From: Myxococcales bacterium
GTDB lineage: Bacteria; Myxococcota_A; Polyangia; Polyangiales; Polyangiaceae
NCBI GenBank assembly: GCA_025362165.1
Contig: JANYHY010000786.1
Span: 1 to 6,167 of the forward strand
Direction of reading: 5' to 3'
DNA: 6,167 bases
A program made the position numbers and the translations under genes. Shown in pieces: positions 1 through 5,648 of this stretch. The notes under the pieces are model-generated. The model had not been told where the DNA came from. It was given only the letters and a program-made list of their open reading frames with translations, and ran no database searches. Every line of letters starts with the position of its first letter. Positions within the stretch are counted from its first letter, which is position 1.

Positions 1-955
1 CGACCACCGCGCCGATCGCCACGAAGATCGTGAACACCGGAGTCAACAAGAGCGTGCGCGCGGTGCCGAGGCCGAGCAACACGCGCGACGACGCGCCGAG
101 CACGAAGACGAGCGTGATGAGGCTCGTGATCCCGTAATACCGGCCAAAAAACGCCGTGCACGCCGAGTCGGAGTCGTATCGCTCGTGCGCCGCGCTCATG
201 AGCAGGTAGTCCATGAGCTGCTCGGTGAGCAGCGCGACGATGGAGAGCGCGGTCATCACGCGTAGCAAGGGCAGCGCTCTGATGAACTCGAAGGCCTTGC
301 CCCACTCGCGAAAAATTTCGACGCGTCTCGTCTGCGGCGCGACGTCAGGCAGGTCTCGATTGCGGATCGACTGCACGACGAAGGTCGCGATGCACAGCGT
401 GAGGCCGCCCAGCGCGAGGAGGTTCACCGTGCCGAGCGCGCGAGCGAGCGTCGGGACCAGGAGCCCGCCACCTGCCCACGCGATCGTCGCGCCTGCGCCC
501 GCCGCAGGGAGCAGGCGCTTCGCCGACCGTGCGTGGGTCGCCTGCGAGACCGTGGCCCAAGCTTGGATCAGCAACACTCCGCTCGAGGCCTCGATCACGA
601 CGTAGGTGATGAACGGCACGGCGGGAAGGCTCGTCATCGAGAGCCCGCGCAGAGCGAACATCGCTGCGGCGCATGCGGCGTGGGCCCAAGAGGCGAGGCG
701 CGCGGTGCCTAGACGACGTGCGAGCGGCACGAGAGACAGCGAGGCGACAGTGAGCGTCGCCGCCGACGCGATGAACGCGTACGGGATCATCGTCCGCGGG
801 TACGCCATCAAGAAGATGCTGTTCTGAGCCGACTTCAGCATCACGAGCGACACAGACACCGTGAAGATGAGCGAGACGAGGCGCGCCGCTTTCGCTCCCT
901 CTCCCTCACCGAGCCCGAGGGCTCGCTCGAGGCGCTCCTCCGCGAAACTCGCCAT
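1..955 (-). CDS. MFS-type transporter, ATP/ADP translocase-like (Npt1/TlcC-like), N-terminal part
   Basis: This gene starts at the ATG at 955 and stays open to the left edge, giving 318 residues without a stop; the C-terminus lies outside the window. After a short charged cytoplasmic N-terminus (residues 1-24) come several hydrophobic segments, at about 25-50, 56-78, 86-103, 113-137, 148-171, 176-196, 231-255 and 274-318, with a charged loop at 197-226 (RNRDLPD, then QTRRVEIFREWGK). The opening GLGEGEGAKAARLVSLIF, the single Lys at 41 in the first helix and the later FFGRYYGITSL stretch (269-279) resemble bacterial relatives of the Npt1/Npt2 nucleotide transporters. Proteins of this group in free-living bacteria are annotated as NTP/NDP exchange transporters, but their substrates are mostly unknown, so nucleotide exchange is not claimed here. 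No strong Shine-Dalgarno sequence precedes the ATG. It is separated from mazG upstream by 197 bp and may have its own promoter. An ordinary MFS permease is the main alternative. Confidence 0.7.
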   Translation of the reverse strand, partial: MASFAEERLERALGLGEGEGAKAARLVSLIFTVSVSLVMLKSAQNSIFLMAYPRTMIPYAFIASAATLTVASLSLVPLARRLGTARLASWAHAACAAAMFALRGLSMTSLPAVPFITYVVIEASSGVLLIQAWATVSQATHARSAKRLLPAAGAGATIAWAGGGLLVPTLARALGTVNLLALGGLTLCIATFVVQSIRNRDLPDVAPQTRRVEIFREWGKAFEFIRALPLLRVMTALSIVALLTEQLMDYLLMSAAHERYDSDSACTAFFGRYYGITSLITLVFVLGASSRVLLGLGTARTLLLTPVFTIFVAIGAVV

Positions 956-1028
956 GCTGCTGCGCTAACCTACTCTGACTAGTACCGCGACATAGTGGAA
1001 TGGACCGATCGACATCATGAGTACTAGG

Positions 1029-1049
1029 AAAATCGGCGGGAGCCGATTT
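1029..1049 (-). terminator. Stem-loop, possible rho-independent terminator after mazG
   Basis: A perfect 8-bp stem (AAATCGGC at 1030-1037 with GCCGATTT at 1042-1049) closes on a 4-base loop. Read on the minus strand, the GC-rich core is followed by TTTTCC, so it could end transcription coming from mazG. The T-run is short and part of it pairs within the stem, so it would be a weak terminator. On the plus strand the stem is followed by TTTCGGGGG, which fits less well. Confidence 0.4.
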
Positions 1050-1075
1050 CGGGGGCAAAAGGGGCGGCGCCCCCG
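1050..1075. repeat. GC-rich stem-loop
   Basis: CGGGGGC at 1050-1056 pairs perfectly with GCCCCCG at 1069-1075 around a 12-base loop. A competing hairpin pairs GGGGC (1061-1065) with GCCCC (1069-1073), so the segment can fold two ways. It directly abuts the preceding stem-loop without a spacer. No T-run follows on either strand, so it is not an obvious terminator. Confidence 0.5.
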
Positions 1076-1083
1076 TAACCGTG

Positions 1084-1146
1084 TAGTGCCTCGGCGCAGT
1101 GAAGCTGCGGAATTCGACCCGTCGAATTCTCCGTGCCGAGGTACTA
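1084..1146. repeat. Branched, cloverleaf-like inverted-repeat element
   Basis: An outer 12-bp stem joins TAGTGCCTCGGC (1084-1095) to GCCGAGGTACTA (1135-1146), with one G-T pair. Inside it sit two hairpins side by side: a 4-bp stem GCAG/CTGC (1096-1099 with 1105-1108) and a perfect 8-bp stem GAATTCGA/TCGAATTC (1110-1117 with 1122-1129) on a 4-base loop. Together they give a three-way junction in 63 bases. It lies 6 bases beyond the mazG stop codon and would be in that transcript's 3' end. It lacks tRNA landmarks, so I do not call it a tRNA. A dispersed palindromic repeat, an mRNA-end structure or a protein-binding site are all possible. Confidence 0.5.
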
Positions 1147-1152
1147 GGACGC

Positions 1153-2004
1153 TCAAGCGTCGTGCTTCTTGGCCTCTTCCCAATACGAGTCCAGCAGGTC
1201 GAGCGGGAGCGACTTCTCGTCGCCTGGATCGCCCCAACCGCCGTGCTCCTCCGCGACGCGCTTCTCGACGTGCGCGAAGCGACGCGTGAACTTGTCAATC
1301 GTTCGGCGGAGCGCCCCCTCGGCGTCAATGTCCACGTGACGCGACAAGTTGACGAGCGCGAAGAGGACATCGCCCAGCTCGTCCTCCATCGCGGCAGCGT
1401 CTTTTTGCTGGATCGCGCGATCGAGCTCGCCGAGCTCTTCAGCCACCTTCGCGCGCGAGCCCGCCACGTCCGGCCAGTCAAAGCCCACGCGCGCGACCTT
1501 CTCTCCGATGCGTTGCGCGCGCACCAGAGCTGGCATGCTCCGCGGTACGCCCCCGAGGATGCCCCTGCCCTTCTTCTCCTTGGCCTTGAGCTTCTCCCAG
1601 TTGCTGAGCACCTGCTCTGCGTTGTCTGCCTTGACGTCGCCGAAGACGTGAGGGTGTCGCGTCACGAGCTTGTTGACGATCGCCTCGACGACATCGTCGA
1701 TCGCGAAGCTGCCCTCCGCGCGCGCGAGCTCCGCCTGAAAGACGATCTGCAGCAGCAGGTCTCCTAGTTCTTCTTTGATGCCGGCGCGATCCTTGGCGTC
1801 GATCGCGTCGATCACTTCACACGCTTCTTCCAGCACGTATTCTCGGAGCGACTCGAATGACTGCTCGCGATCCCAAGGGCAGCCGTCGGGCGCGAGCAAG
1901 CGGCGCATCACCCCGACGAGGCGCGCGAGCGTCGTGCCGTCTTGCGATGCGATCGGCGCGATCGGGCGCGGAGCTTGGTCGTTGAAGCGCGGTAGATCGC
2001 TCAT
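1153..2004 (-). CDS. mazG: Nucleoside triphosphate pyrophosphohydrolase MazG, two-domain form
   Basis: The 283-residue product matches the long, two-domain MazG (E. coli form about 263 residues). MazG hydrolyses NTPs and dNTPs to the monophosphate and pyrophosphate in the cytoplasm, and is linked to removal of non-canonical nucleotides and to stress control. The first domain shows CPWDREQ (42-48), EEACE (59-63) and EELGD (78-82), followed by the family hallmark RHPHVFGD (116-123) and NWEKLKAKEK (135-144). The second domain carries EELGE (189-193) and EDELGD (207-212). Both copies keep the metal-binding ExxE...ExxD pattern (E60, E63, E79, D82 and E190, E193, E209, D212), and by analogy with E. 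coli the second is expected to be the main catalytic one. The extra length is mostly a roughly 25-residue N-terminal extension. Its ATG overlaps the stop of the upstream methyltransferase gene (ATGA), with GGGGA at 2014-2018 as a likely ribosome site, so translation is probably coupled. Confidence 0.95.
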   Translation of the reverse strand: MSDLPRFNDQAPRPIAPIASQDGTTLARLVGVMRRLLAPDGCPWDREQSFESLREYVLEEACEVIDAIDAKDRAGIKEELGDLLLQIVFQAELARAEGSFAIDDVVEAIVNKLVTRHPHVFGDVKADNAEQVLSNWEKLKAKEKKGRGILGGVPRSMPALVRAQRIGEKVARVGFDWPDVAGSRAKVAEELGELDRAIQQKDAAAMEDELGDVLFALVNLSRHVDIDAEGALRRTIDKFTRRFAHVEKRVAEEHGGWGDPGDEKSLPLDLLDSYWEEAKKHDA

Positions 2005-2627
2005 CGCTTGCTGTCCCCACGTACGTCCTCAGGGACCTCGAGCTCGTAGAAACGTAGGCCGCCCTTGCGCGAGTAGTAGAGGCCGCACCCGACCTGACGG
2101 AAATGCTTGGCGAGCCGCGCGCGGTACCACGCGCCGGCACGCGGATGCACAGCGACGTCTGTCATGTCGAGGTCGCATACGTCGCGAAGATCTCGCGCCG
2201 TGATCGCCTCGAGGTACAAGAAGCCCCTCGCCATCGCGCCGATGTTCTCTATCGCGCTCGCTGCGGCATCGTCCGTCAAGTAGGGGAGCACTCCTTGGCA
2301 GACGACGAGGTCGTAGCGATCCTTGGAGCGCCACTTGGAGACGTCCCGTAGGTCGTGACCATAGCGCTCGCACGCGTAGCTGCTCACGTCTGTGGACGTG
2401 TAGCTCACCTCTGGTCGGTGCCGCTTGAACCAATCGCGCCAAAGACCCGCTCCCGCGCCAACGTCGAGGACGCTGTCGATCCGCCCGCCGAGCCATGCAA
2501 TCATCGCGACGGTCCCGCGGGCGAGCCGCGCGATCTCGCGTCTTCCGTGCACGCGCGTGTCTTGTCGCTCGTAGAAGCGATCGAAGTAGGCTCTGTCGAA
2601 GGCTGCGGTGCGCATTCGCGGACTCAC
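2001..2627 (-). CDS. Class I SAM-dependent methyltransferase, substrate unknown
   Basis: The 208-residue product has the Rossmann-type methyltransferase core. Motif I is VLDVGAGAGLW (53-63). The acidic residue expected to bind the ribose of S-adenosylmethionine is D80 in SYTSTDVS. The motif IV-like strand is YDLVVCQGVLPYL (105-117), and FLYLEAIT (136-143) forms the next strand. The C-terminal third (WYRARLAKHF, then GCGLYYSRKGGLRFYELEV) is the usual tail of small-molecule methyltransferases of this fold. I do not recognise the subfamily, and nothing in the sequence names the acceptor. The frame opens with GTG at 2627; an ATG at 2615 (residue 5) with a weak GTGAG seven bases upstream is equally plausible and loses no domain sequence. 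Its stop overlaps the mazG start by four bases, so both are read from one transcript that must start in the short divergent spacer. Confidence 0.85.
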   Translation of the reverse strand: MSPRMRTAAFDRAYFDRFYERQDTRVHGRREIARLARGTVAMIAWLGGRIDSVLDVGAGAGLWRDWFKRHRPEVSYTSTDVSSYACERYGHDLRDVSKWRSKDRYDLVVCQGVLPYLTDDAAASAIENIGAMARGFLYLEAITARDLRDVCDLDMTDVAVHPRAGAWYRARLAKHFRQVGCGLYYSRKGGLRFYELEVPEDVRGDSKR

Positions 2628-2682
2628 GTAGCGTGCGCGAGGCGTGGAGCCAAGAGCTGGACGTGCATGCTACAGTCAACGC
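2628..2682. promoter_or_regulatory. Divergent spacer; candidate extended -10 for the permease at 2668-2676
   Basis: Only 55 bp separate the methyltransferase start (minus strand) from the permease ATG (plus strand), so both promoters must lie here or inside the opposite gene. On the plus strand TGCTACAGT at 2668-2676 resembles an extended -10 (TGn then TACAGT). No matching -35 is seen 17 bp upstream. Transcription from it would begin at about 2682-2684, at the permease ATG itself, implying a leaderless message, which fits the absence of a Shine-Dalgarno sequence. On the minus strand TTGACT (2675-2680) resembles a -35, but no good -10 follows. Low confidence in either. Confidence 0.25.
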
Positions 2683-3843
2683 ATGACCACGGCGCCCCCG
2701 TCGCCGAATTTCAGACGCCTGATCGTCGCGGGCGCCTTCGTCGGCGCAGCCGTGATGGGCTACTTGCTGCGCGGCGTTCTCTTGCCGCTCTTCTTCGCGT
2801 TCTTGCTCGCGTACGTGCTCGATCCGATGGTCGATCGCCTGGAGGCGCTGAAGGTCCCGCGCTGGGCTGGAGCGCTGACTGTGATGTTGGGCATCGCTGG
2901 CGTGACGACGCTCGTGATGATCTACGCGATCCCGATGTTCGTCGACGAGGTCCGCGCGGCGGCGGCGGACTTGCCCAAGCAACTGACGGCGCTTCAAGCT
3001 CGCGCCGAGCCTTGGCTCCTCGCGAACTTCCACGTCAAGCTCCCGCACACGGTCAGCGAGCTCGCGACCGACATGGGCACGCAGGCGCCGAGCATGGTGT
3101 CCGCGGCTTCCACCGCGTTCTTCGGCACGCTGAGCTACGTGGGCGTCGTGCTATCGGCGATGATCGTCCCCGTCTTCGCGCTCTATCTGCTCATCGATTT
3201 TGATCGCATCGTGCGGCGCACGCGTCAGCTCATTCCGCGCCGCTGGACCGCGTCGGTCACGGACGTCGCCGCGCAGATCCATCGGGCGCTAGGCGGTTAC
3301 GTGCGTGGTCAGCTCACCGCCTGCATCGTGCTCGCTGCGCTCTATGCGGTGGGCCTCAGGCTCGTGGACATTCGCCTCGCCGTTCCGATCGGCGTGCTGA
3401 CGGGCATGCTCGCGTTCGTCCCGTACATCGGGTTTGGCGTGGGCTTGTCGCTCGCGCTCGCGATGGCCACGCTCGACTGGCATGGCGTGGGACCGATCGT
3501 CGGGGTCACCGCGGTGATGGGGTCCGTGCAGGTGCTCGACGGCATGGTCATCACGCCGCGCATCGTCGGTCGCAGTGTCGGCCTCGCACCACTCGAAGTG
3601 TTGATCACGATGATGGCCGCGGGCAGCCTCTTCGGGTTCCTTGGTGTGTTGCTCGCGGTGCCGATGGGCGCGGTCGTCAAGATCCTCATCCAGCGCGTGG
3701 TGAAGGTGTACCTCGCCTCCGATTTTTATTTGCAGCGCAACCTACAAGAGCCTGTCGTCGAAGCGCCAAAGCCCAAGAAAGCAGCCACGACAGAGGAGTC
3801 GCCGACCAAGGCGTCTCTCGTCGCGTCGTCAAAAGGAACTTGA
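2683..3843 (+). CDS. AI-2E family transporter (PerM/TqsA-like inner-membrane permease)
   Basis: A 386-residue polytopic inner-membrane protein of the AI-2 exporter superfamily. Members include TqsA, which affects autoinducer-2 export, and others linked to Na+/H+ antiport or with no known substrate; the sequence does not tell which applies. The order is typical: paired helices at about 12-47 ending in FAFLLAYVLDPMVDRLE (38-54), a third helix at about 62-84, a periplasmic-type amphipathic loop to about 146, a helix at 150-172 ending in DFDRIVRR, and a C-terminal helical block containing FVPYIGFGVGL (residues near 246-255). The family signature DGMVITPRIVGRSVGL covers 286-301, followed by LFGFLGVLLAVPMGAVVK. 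The last 30 or so residues are hydrophilic, rich in Lys, Ser and Thr. I chose ATG 2683 over the in-frame GTG at 2644 because the homologous part begins after it and the GTG would leave only 16 bp to the divergent gene. The next gene follows after 2 bp. Confidence 0.92.
   Translation: MTTAPPSPNFRRLIVAGAFVGAAVMGYLLRGVLLPLFFAFLLAYVLDPMVDRLEALKVPRWAGALTVMLGIAGVTTLVMIYAIPMFVDEVRAAAADLPKQLTALQARAEPWLLANFHVKLPHTVSELATDMGTQAPSMVSAASTAFFGTLSYVGVVLSAMIVPVFALYLLIDFDRIVRRTRQLIPRRWTASVTDVAAQIHRALGGYVRGQLTACIVLAALYAVGLRLVDIRLAVPIGVLTGMLAFVPYIGFGVGLSLALAMATLDWHGVGPIVGVTAVMGSVQVLDGMVITPRIVGRSVGLAPLEVLITMMAAGSLFGFLGVLLAVPMGAVVKILIQRVVKVYLASDFYLQRNLQEPVVEAPKPKKAATTEESPTKASLVASSKGT
3831..3837 (+). promoter_or_regulatory. 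Ribosome binding site for the crotonase gene
   Basis: AAAAGGA ends eight bases before the ATG at 3846 and lies inside the last codons of the permease gene. It favours ATG 3846 over the in-frame TTG at 3840, which is too close to use it, and indicates translational coupling of the two genes. Confidence 0.7.
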
Positions 3844-3845
3844 GA

Positions 3846-4622
3846 ATGAGCGAAGTCACGCAAGAGCTCGTGGGCCGCACACAGATCATCAGCATCAACC
3901 GACCCGAGGCTCGAAACGCGCTGACGCTCTCGGTGCTGGGCCTCATGCGAGACGCGTTCACCCGCGCGACCACCAATGATGCCGTGCGGTGCGTCGTGCT
4001 CACAGGCGAGGGCGGTCACTTCTGCGCGGGGGCGGACCTGCGCAAGAACATGGAAGACCCGCGCTTGATGGAGCGCACGGACGAGTACATCGGCGAGTTC
4101 CACTCGGTCATCAAGGCGATCCTCGGCTGCCCCAAGCCCGTGGTCGCGATGGTCGACGGCGCTGCGGTCGGGTTCGGCGCGGACATGGCGCTCGCGTGCG
4201 ATCTGCGCGTGGTCTCTACGCGCTCATACATCCAAGAGAAGTTCGTGAACATCGGCCTCATGCCGGACGGTGGCGGCACGTTCTGGCTGCCCCGCTTGGT
4301 GGGCACAGCGCGAGCGATGCAGTGGATCATGCTCGGCGACAAGATCGAGGGCCCGGAGCTCGCGCACCACGGAATCGCCGTGCGCGCGGTCGAACCCGAG
4401 GATCTGCGCGTTGCGACCCTGGAGCTGACCAAGCGCTTCGAATCTGGACCGCCGCTCGCATACGCGGCGATCAAGCGCGCGGTCTACGCGAGCTGGGGAT
4501 CAGTCGCCGACGCTCTCGCCCGAGAGCGAGCCGAGCAGCTGAAGCTGTTGCACTCCGGAGACGTGATGGAAGGCGTGCTCTCGTGGATGCAGAAGCGCGA
4601 GCCCAACTTCCAGGGTCGCTGA
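3846..4622 (+). CDS. Enoyl-CoA hydratase/isomerase family protein, PaaG-like active site
   Basis: The 258-residue product is a full-length crotonase-fold acyl-CoA enzyme, expected to act in the cytoplasm as a trimer or hexamer. It begins with INRPEARNAL (17-26); the first oxyanion-hole segment is GGHFCAGADL (56-65); the second is VDGAAVGFGADMALACD (103-119); then comes FVNIGLMPDGGGTFWLPRLVG (133-153). The two glutamates used by classical hydratases appear replaced: the first position is D113 and the second F133. The D141 in GLMPDGG matches the aspartate of PaaG-type isomerases (2-(1,2-epoxy-1,2-dihydrophenyl)acetyl-CoA isomerase). I therefore favour an isomerase-like or non-hydratase activity, though no phenylacetate genes lie nearby. 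The C-terminal helices (LARERAEQLKLLHSGDVMEGVLSWMQKREPNFQG) are typical of the superfamily. The start is set by AAAAGGA, 2 bp after the permease stop; the gene ends 2 bp from the convergent asparaginase gene. Confidence 0.92.
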   Translation: MSEVTQELVGRTQIISINRPEARNALTLSVLGLMRDAFTRATTNDAVRCVVLTGEGGHFCAGADLRKNMEDPRLMERTDEYIGEFHSVIKAILGCPKPVVAMVDGAAVGFGADMALACDLRVVSTRSYIQEKFVNIGLMPDGGGTFWLPRLVGTARAMQWIMLGDKIEGPELAHHGIAVRAVEPEDLRVATLELTKRFESGPPLAYAAIKRAVYASWGSVADALARERAEQLKLLHSGDVMEGVLSWMQKREPNFQGR

Positions 4623-4624
4623 CC

Positions 4625-5632
4625 TCAAGCTTCGGCGCGCTCGCCGATCACGTTTGCTAGCAAGTAGTCCTTGAGCGCGTCTGTCGCGCCGTATCGACCT
4701 AGACCGATCATCAGCTTGGCGATCGCGGCCTCCGCGGTCATGTCGCCGCCAGAGATCGCGCCTGCGGCCTCTGCGGCGGCACCTCCGGCATAGCGGCCTA
4801 GCTCGACGAAGCCTCGCAGACACTGAGAGACGACCATCATCGGGACGCCGCTCGCGTGCACGTGCTCCAGCGCGCCGATCAAGGATCGAGGCAGATTTCC
4901 GGTGCCGTACGCTTCGAGCACGAGCCCCTTCACTCCGCGCGCAGTGGCGGCGCGCACGAGGTCCGCGTCTAGGCCAGGGAAGACGCGAACGGCGAGCACG
5001 TGCTCTTCGATGCGCGCGTCGAACGGAGCGAGCGCTGCAGCAACTCGTACATGAGGCGCACGCGTAGCGCCGACGCCGAGCGTGACGAGCGGCTGGCAGT
5101 TCGGTGAGTCGAAGGCGTCGTAGTCCCACGCGTCACGCTTGGTCGAGCGCACCCCACGGAGCGCACGCGACGCGAACACCACGCTCACCTCCGGAACATC
5201 CATGGTCGCGACGAGCACCGCATCGATGAGGTTCTCCCGCGCGTCCGTGCGTGGCTCGGACAGCGGACGCTGCGCCCCCGTGAGCACGACTGGAACTGGC
5301 AGCTCGCCGAGCAAGAGCGCGAGCGCGCTCGCTGTGTAGCTCATGGTGTCCGTACCGTGCACGATGACGATTCCGTCGTGAGAGCGCTCCGAGATGGCAG
5401 CGTGCACGTGACCCGCGAGACGTAGCCAATCGGCGGGCTGCATGTCGCCAGAGTCCATCGCGAAGAGCTCACGCGTCTCGATCTCGGCGATGCTCGTCAA
5501 CATCGGCAAAGCAGCCACCAAATCGCTCGTGCGATCGTCCAAGCCGAGCGCGCTCGATCCGCGCCCAGCCGGCGCTCCGGTGGGTCGCATCATCAGCGTG
5601 CCGCCAGTCAGCAAGATCAGCACGCGGCGCAT
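4625..5632 (-). CDS. ansA: Type I L-asparaginase (cytoplasmic)
   Basis: The 335-residue product hydrolyses L-asparagine to aspartate and ammonia. It has no signal peptide, which fits the cytoplasmic type I enzyme of about 330-340 residues. Catalytic signatures are intact: LLTGGTLMM (7-15) with nucleophile candidate T12, the substrate-binding pair in MDSGDM (59-64), VHGTDTMSY (91-99) with T94 and D95, TGAQRP (118-123), and the lysine K165 in GVRSTKRDAWDYDAFDSPN (160-178). The C-terminal domain (roughly 215-335) contains VKGLVLEAYGTGNLP and the dimer-type SGGDMTAEAAIAKL motif. The ATG at 5632 is supported by AGGAG at 5643-5647. It lies 16 bp downstream of a polysaccharide export gene on the same strand, so they probably share a transcript although no metabolic link is evident. 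Archaeal-type GatD proteins are related, but the length and lack of an N-terminal extension favour asparaginase. Confidence 0.93.
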   Translation of the reverse strand: MRRVLILLTGGTLMMRPTGAPAGRGSSALGLDDRTSDLVAALPMLTSIAEIETRELFAMDSGDMQPADWLRLAGHVHAAISERSHDGIVIVHGTDTMSYTASALALLLGELPVPVVLTGAQRPLSEPRTDARENLIDAVLVATMDVPEVSVVFASRALRGVRSTKRDAWDYDAFDSPNCQPLVTLGVGATRAPHVRVAAALAPFDARIEEHVLAVRVFPGLDADLVRAATARGVKGLVLEAYGTGNLPRSLIGALEHVHASGVPMMVVSQCLRGFVELGRYAGGAAAEAAGAISGGDMTAEAAIAKLMIGLGRYGATDALKDYLLANVIGERAEA

Positions 5633-5642
5633 AGGGGAGATT

Positions 5643-5647
5643 CTCCT
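5643..5647 (-). promoter_or_regulatory. Ribosome binding site for ansA
   Basis: Read on the minus strand this is AGGAG, ten bases before the ansA ATG at 5632. It starts just past the stop codon (5649-5651) of the upstream export gene, supporting the chosen start and tight linkage of the two genes. Confidence 0.6.
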
Positions 5648-5648
5648 C

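Larger units (their letters stand above)
1021..1149. repeat. 9-bp direct repeat GTACTAGGA bracketing hairpins
   Basis: GTACTAGGA occurs at 1021-1029 and again at 1141-1149, enclosing 111 bp that consist almost wholly of inverted repeats. The core GTACTAG also occurs inverted at 979-985 (CTAGTAC). The arrangement could be a target-site duplication around a small palindromic element, or paired binding sites. The right copy begins only a few bases beyond the mazG stop codon and also contributes to the outer stem at 1084-1146. Confidence 0.5.
956..1152. other. Noncoding spacer rich in inverted repeats
   Basis: These 197 bp separate the end of mazG from the start of the transporter gene, both on the minus strand. 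I see no credible coding frame. Between 1021 and 1149 nearly every base falls in a stem-loop or a short repeat, listed as separate entries. The part nearest the transporter start (956-1018) is less structured and should hold its promoter if it has one, but I cannot identify convincing -35 and -10 boxes there. Confidence 0.7.

Noticed and set aside
213..827. Two consecutive plus-strand frames opposite the transporter gene.
   Set aside because: Both are antisense to a continuous 318-residue membrane-protein frame. Their Arg, Ser and Ala-rich products look like shadows.
1084..1146. A tRNA gene, because of the cloverleaf-like folding.
   Set aside because: The arms are the wrong number and size, and there is no TTCRA-type T-loop, anticodon arm of 5 bp with 7-base loop, or acceptor arrangement.
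1099..1767. A plus-strand frame of 222 codons antisense to mazG.
   Set aside because: Its composition mirrors the mazG codons on the other strand. It has no recognisable domain, and the mazG assignment is secure.
2644..2682. GTG at 2644 as an earlier start for the permease.
   Set aside because: The added 13 residues show no family similarity, there is no ribosome site upstream, and it would leave almost no room for two divergent promoters.
2029..3048. A long minus-strand frame of 339 codons spanning the methyltransferase gene and the front of the permease gene.
   Set aside because: It overlaps two well-supported genes in other frames, is very rich in Arg, Ala and His as expected for a GC-rich shadow frame, and shows no family motifs.
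4500..5129. A minus-strand frame of 209 codons overlapping the ends of the crotonase and asparaginase genes.
   Set aside because: It is extremely Arg-rich, lies out of frame with ansA across a well-conserved asparaginase domain, and has no ribosome site.
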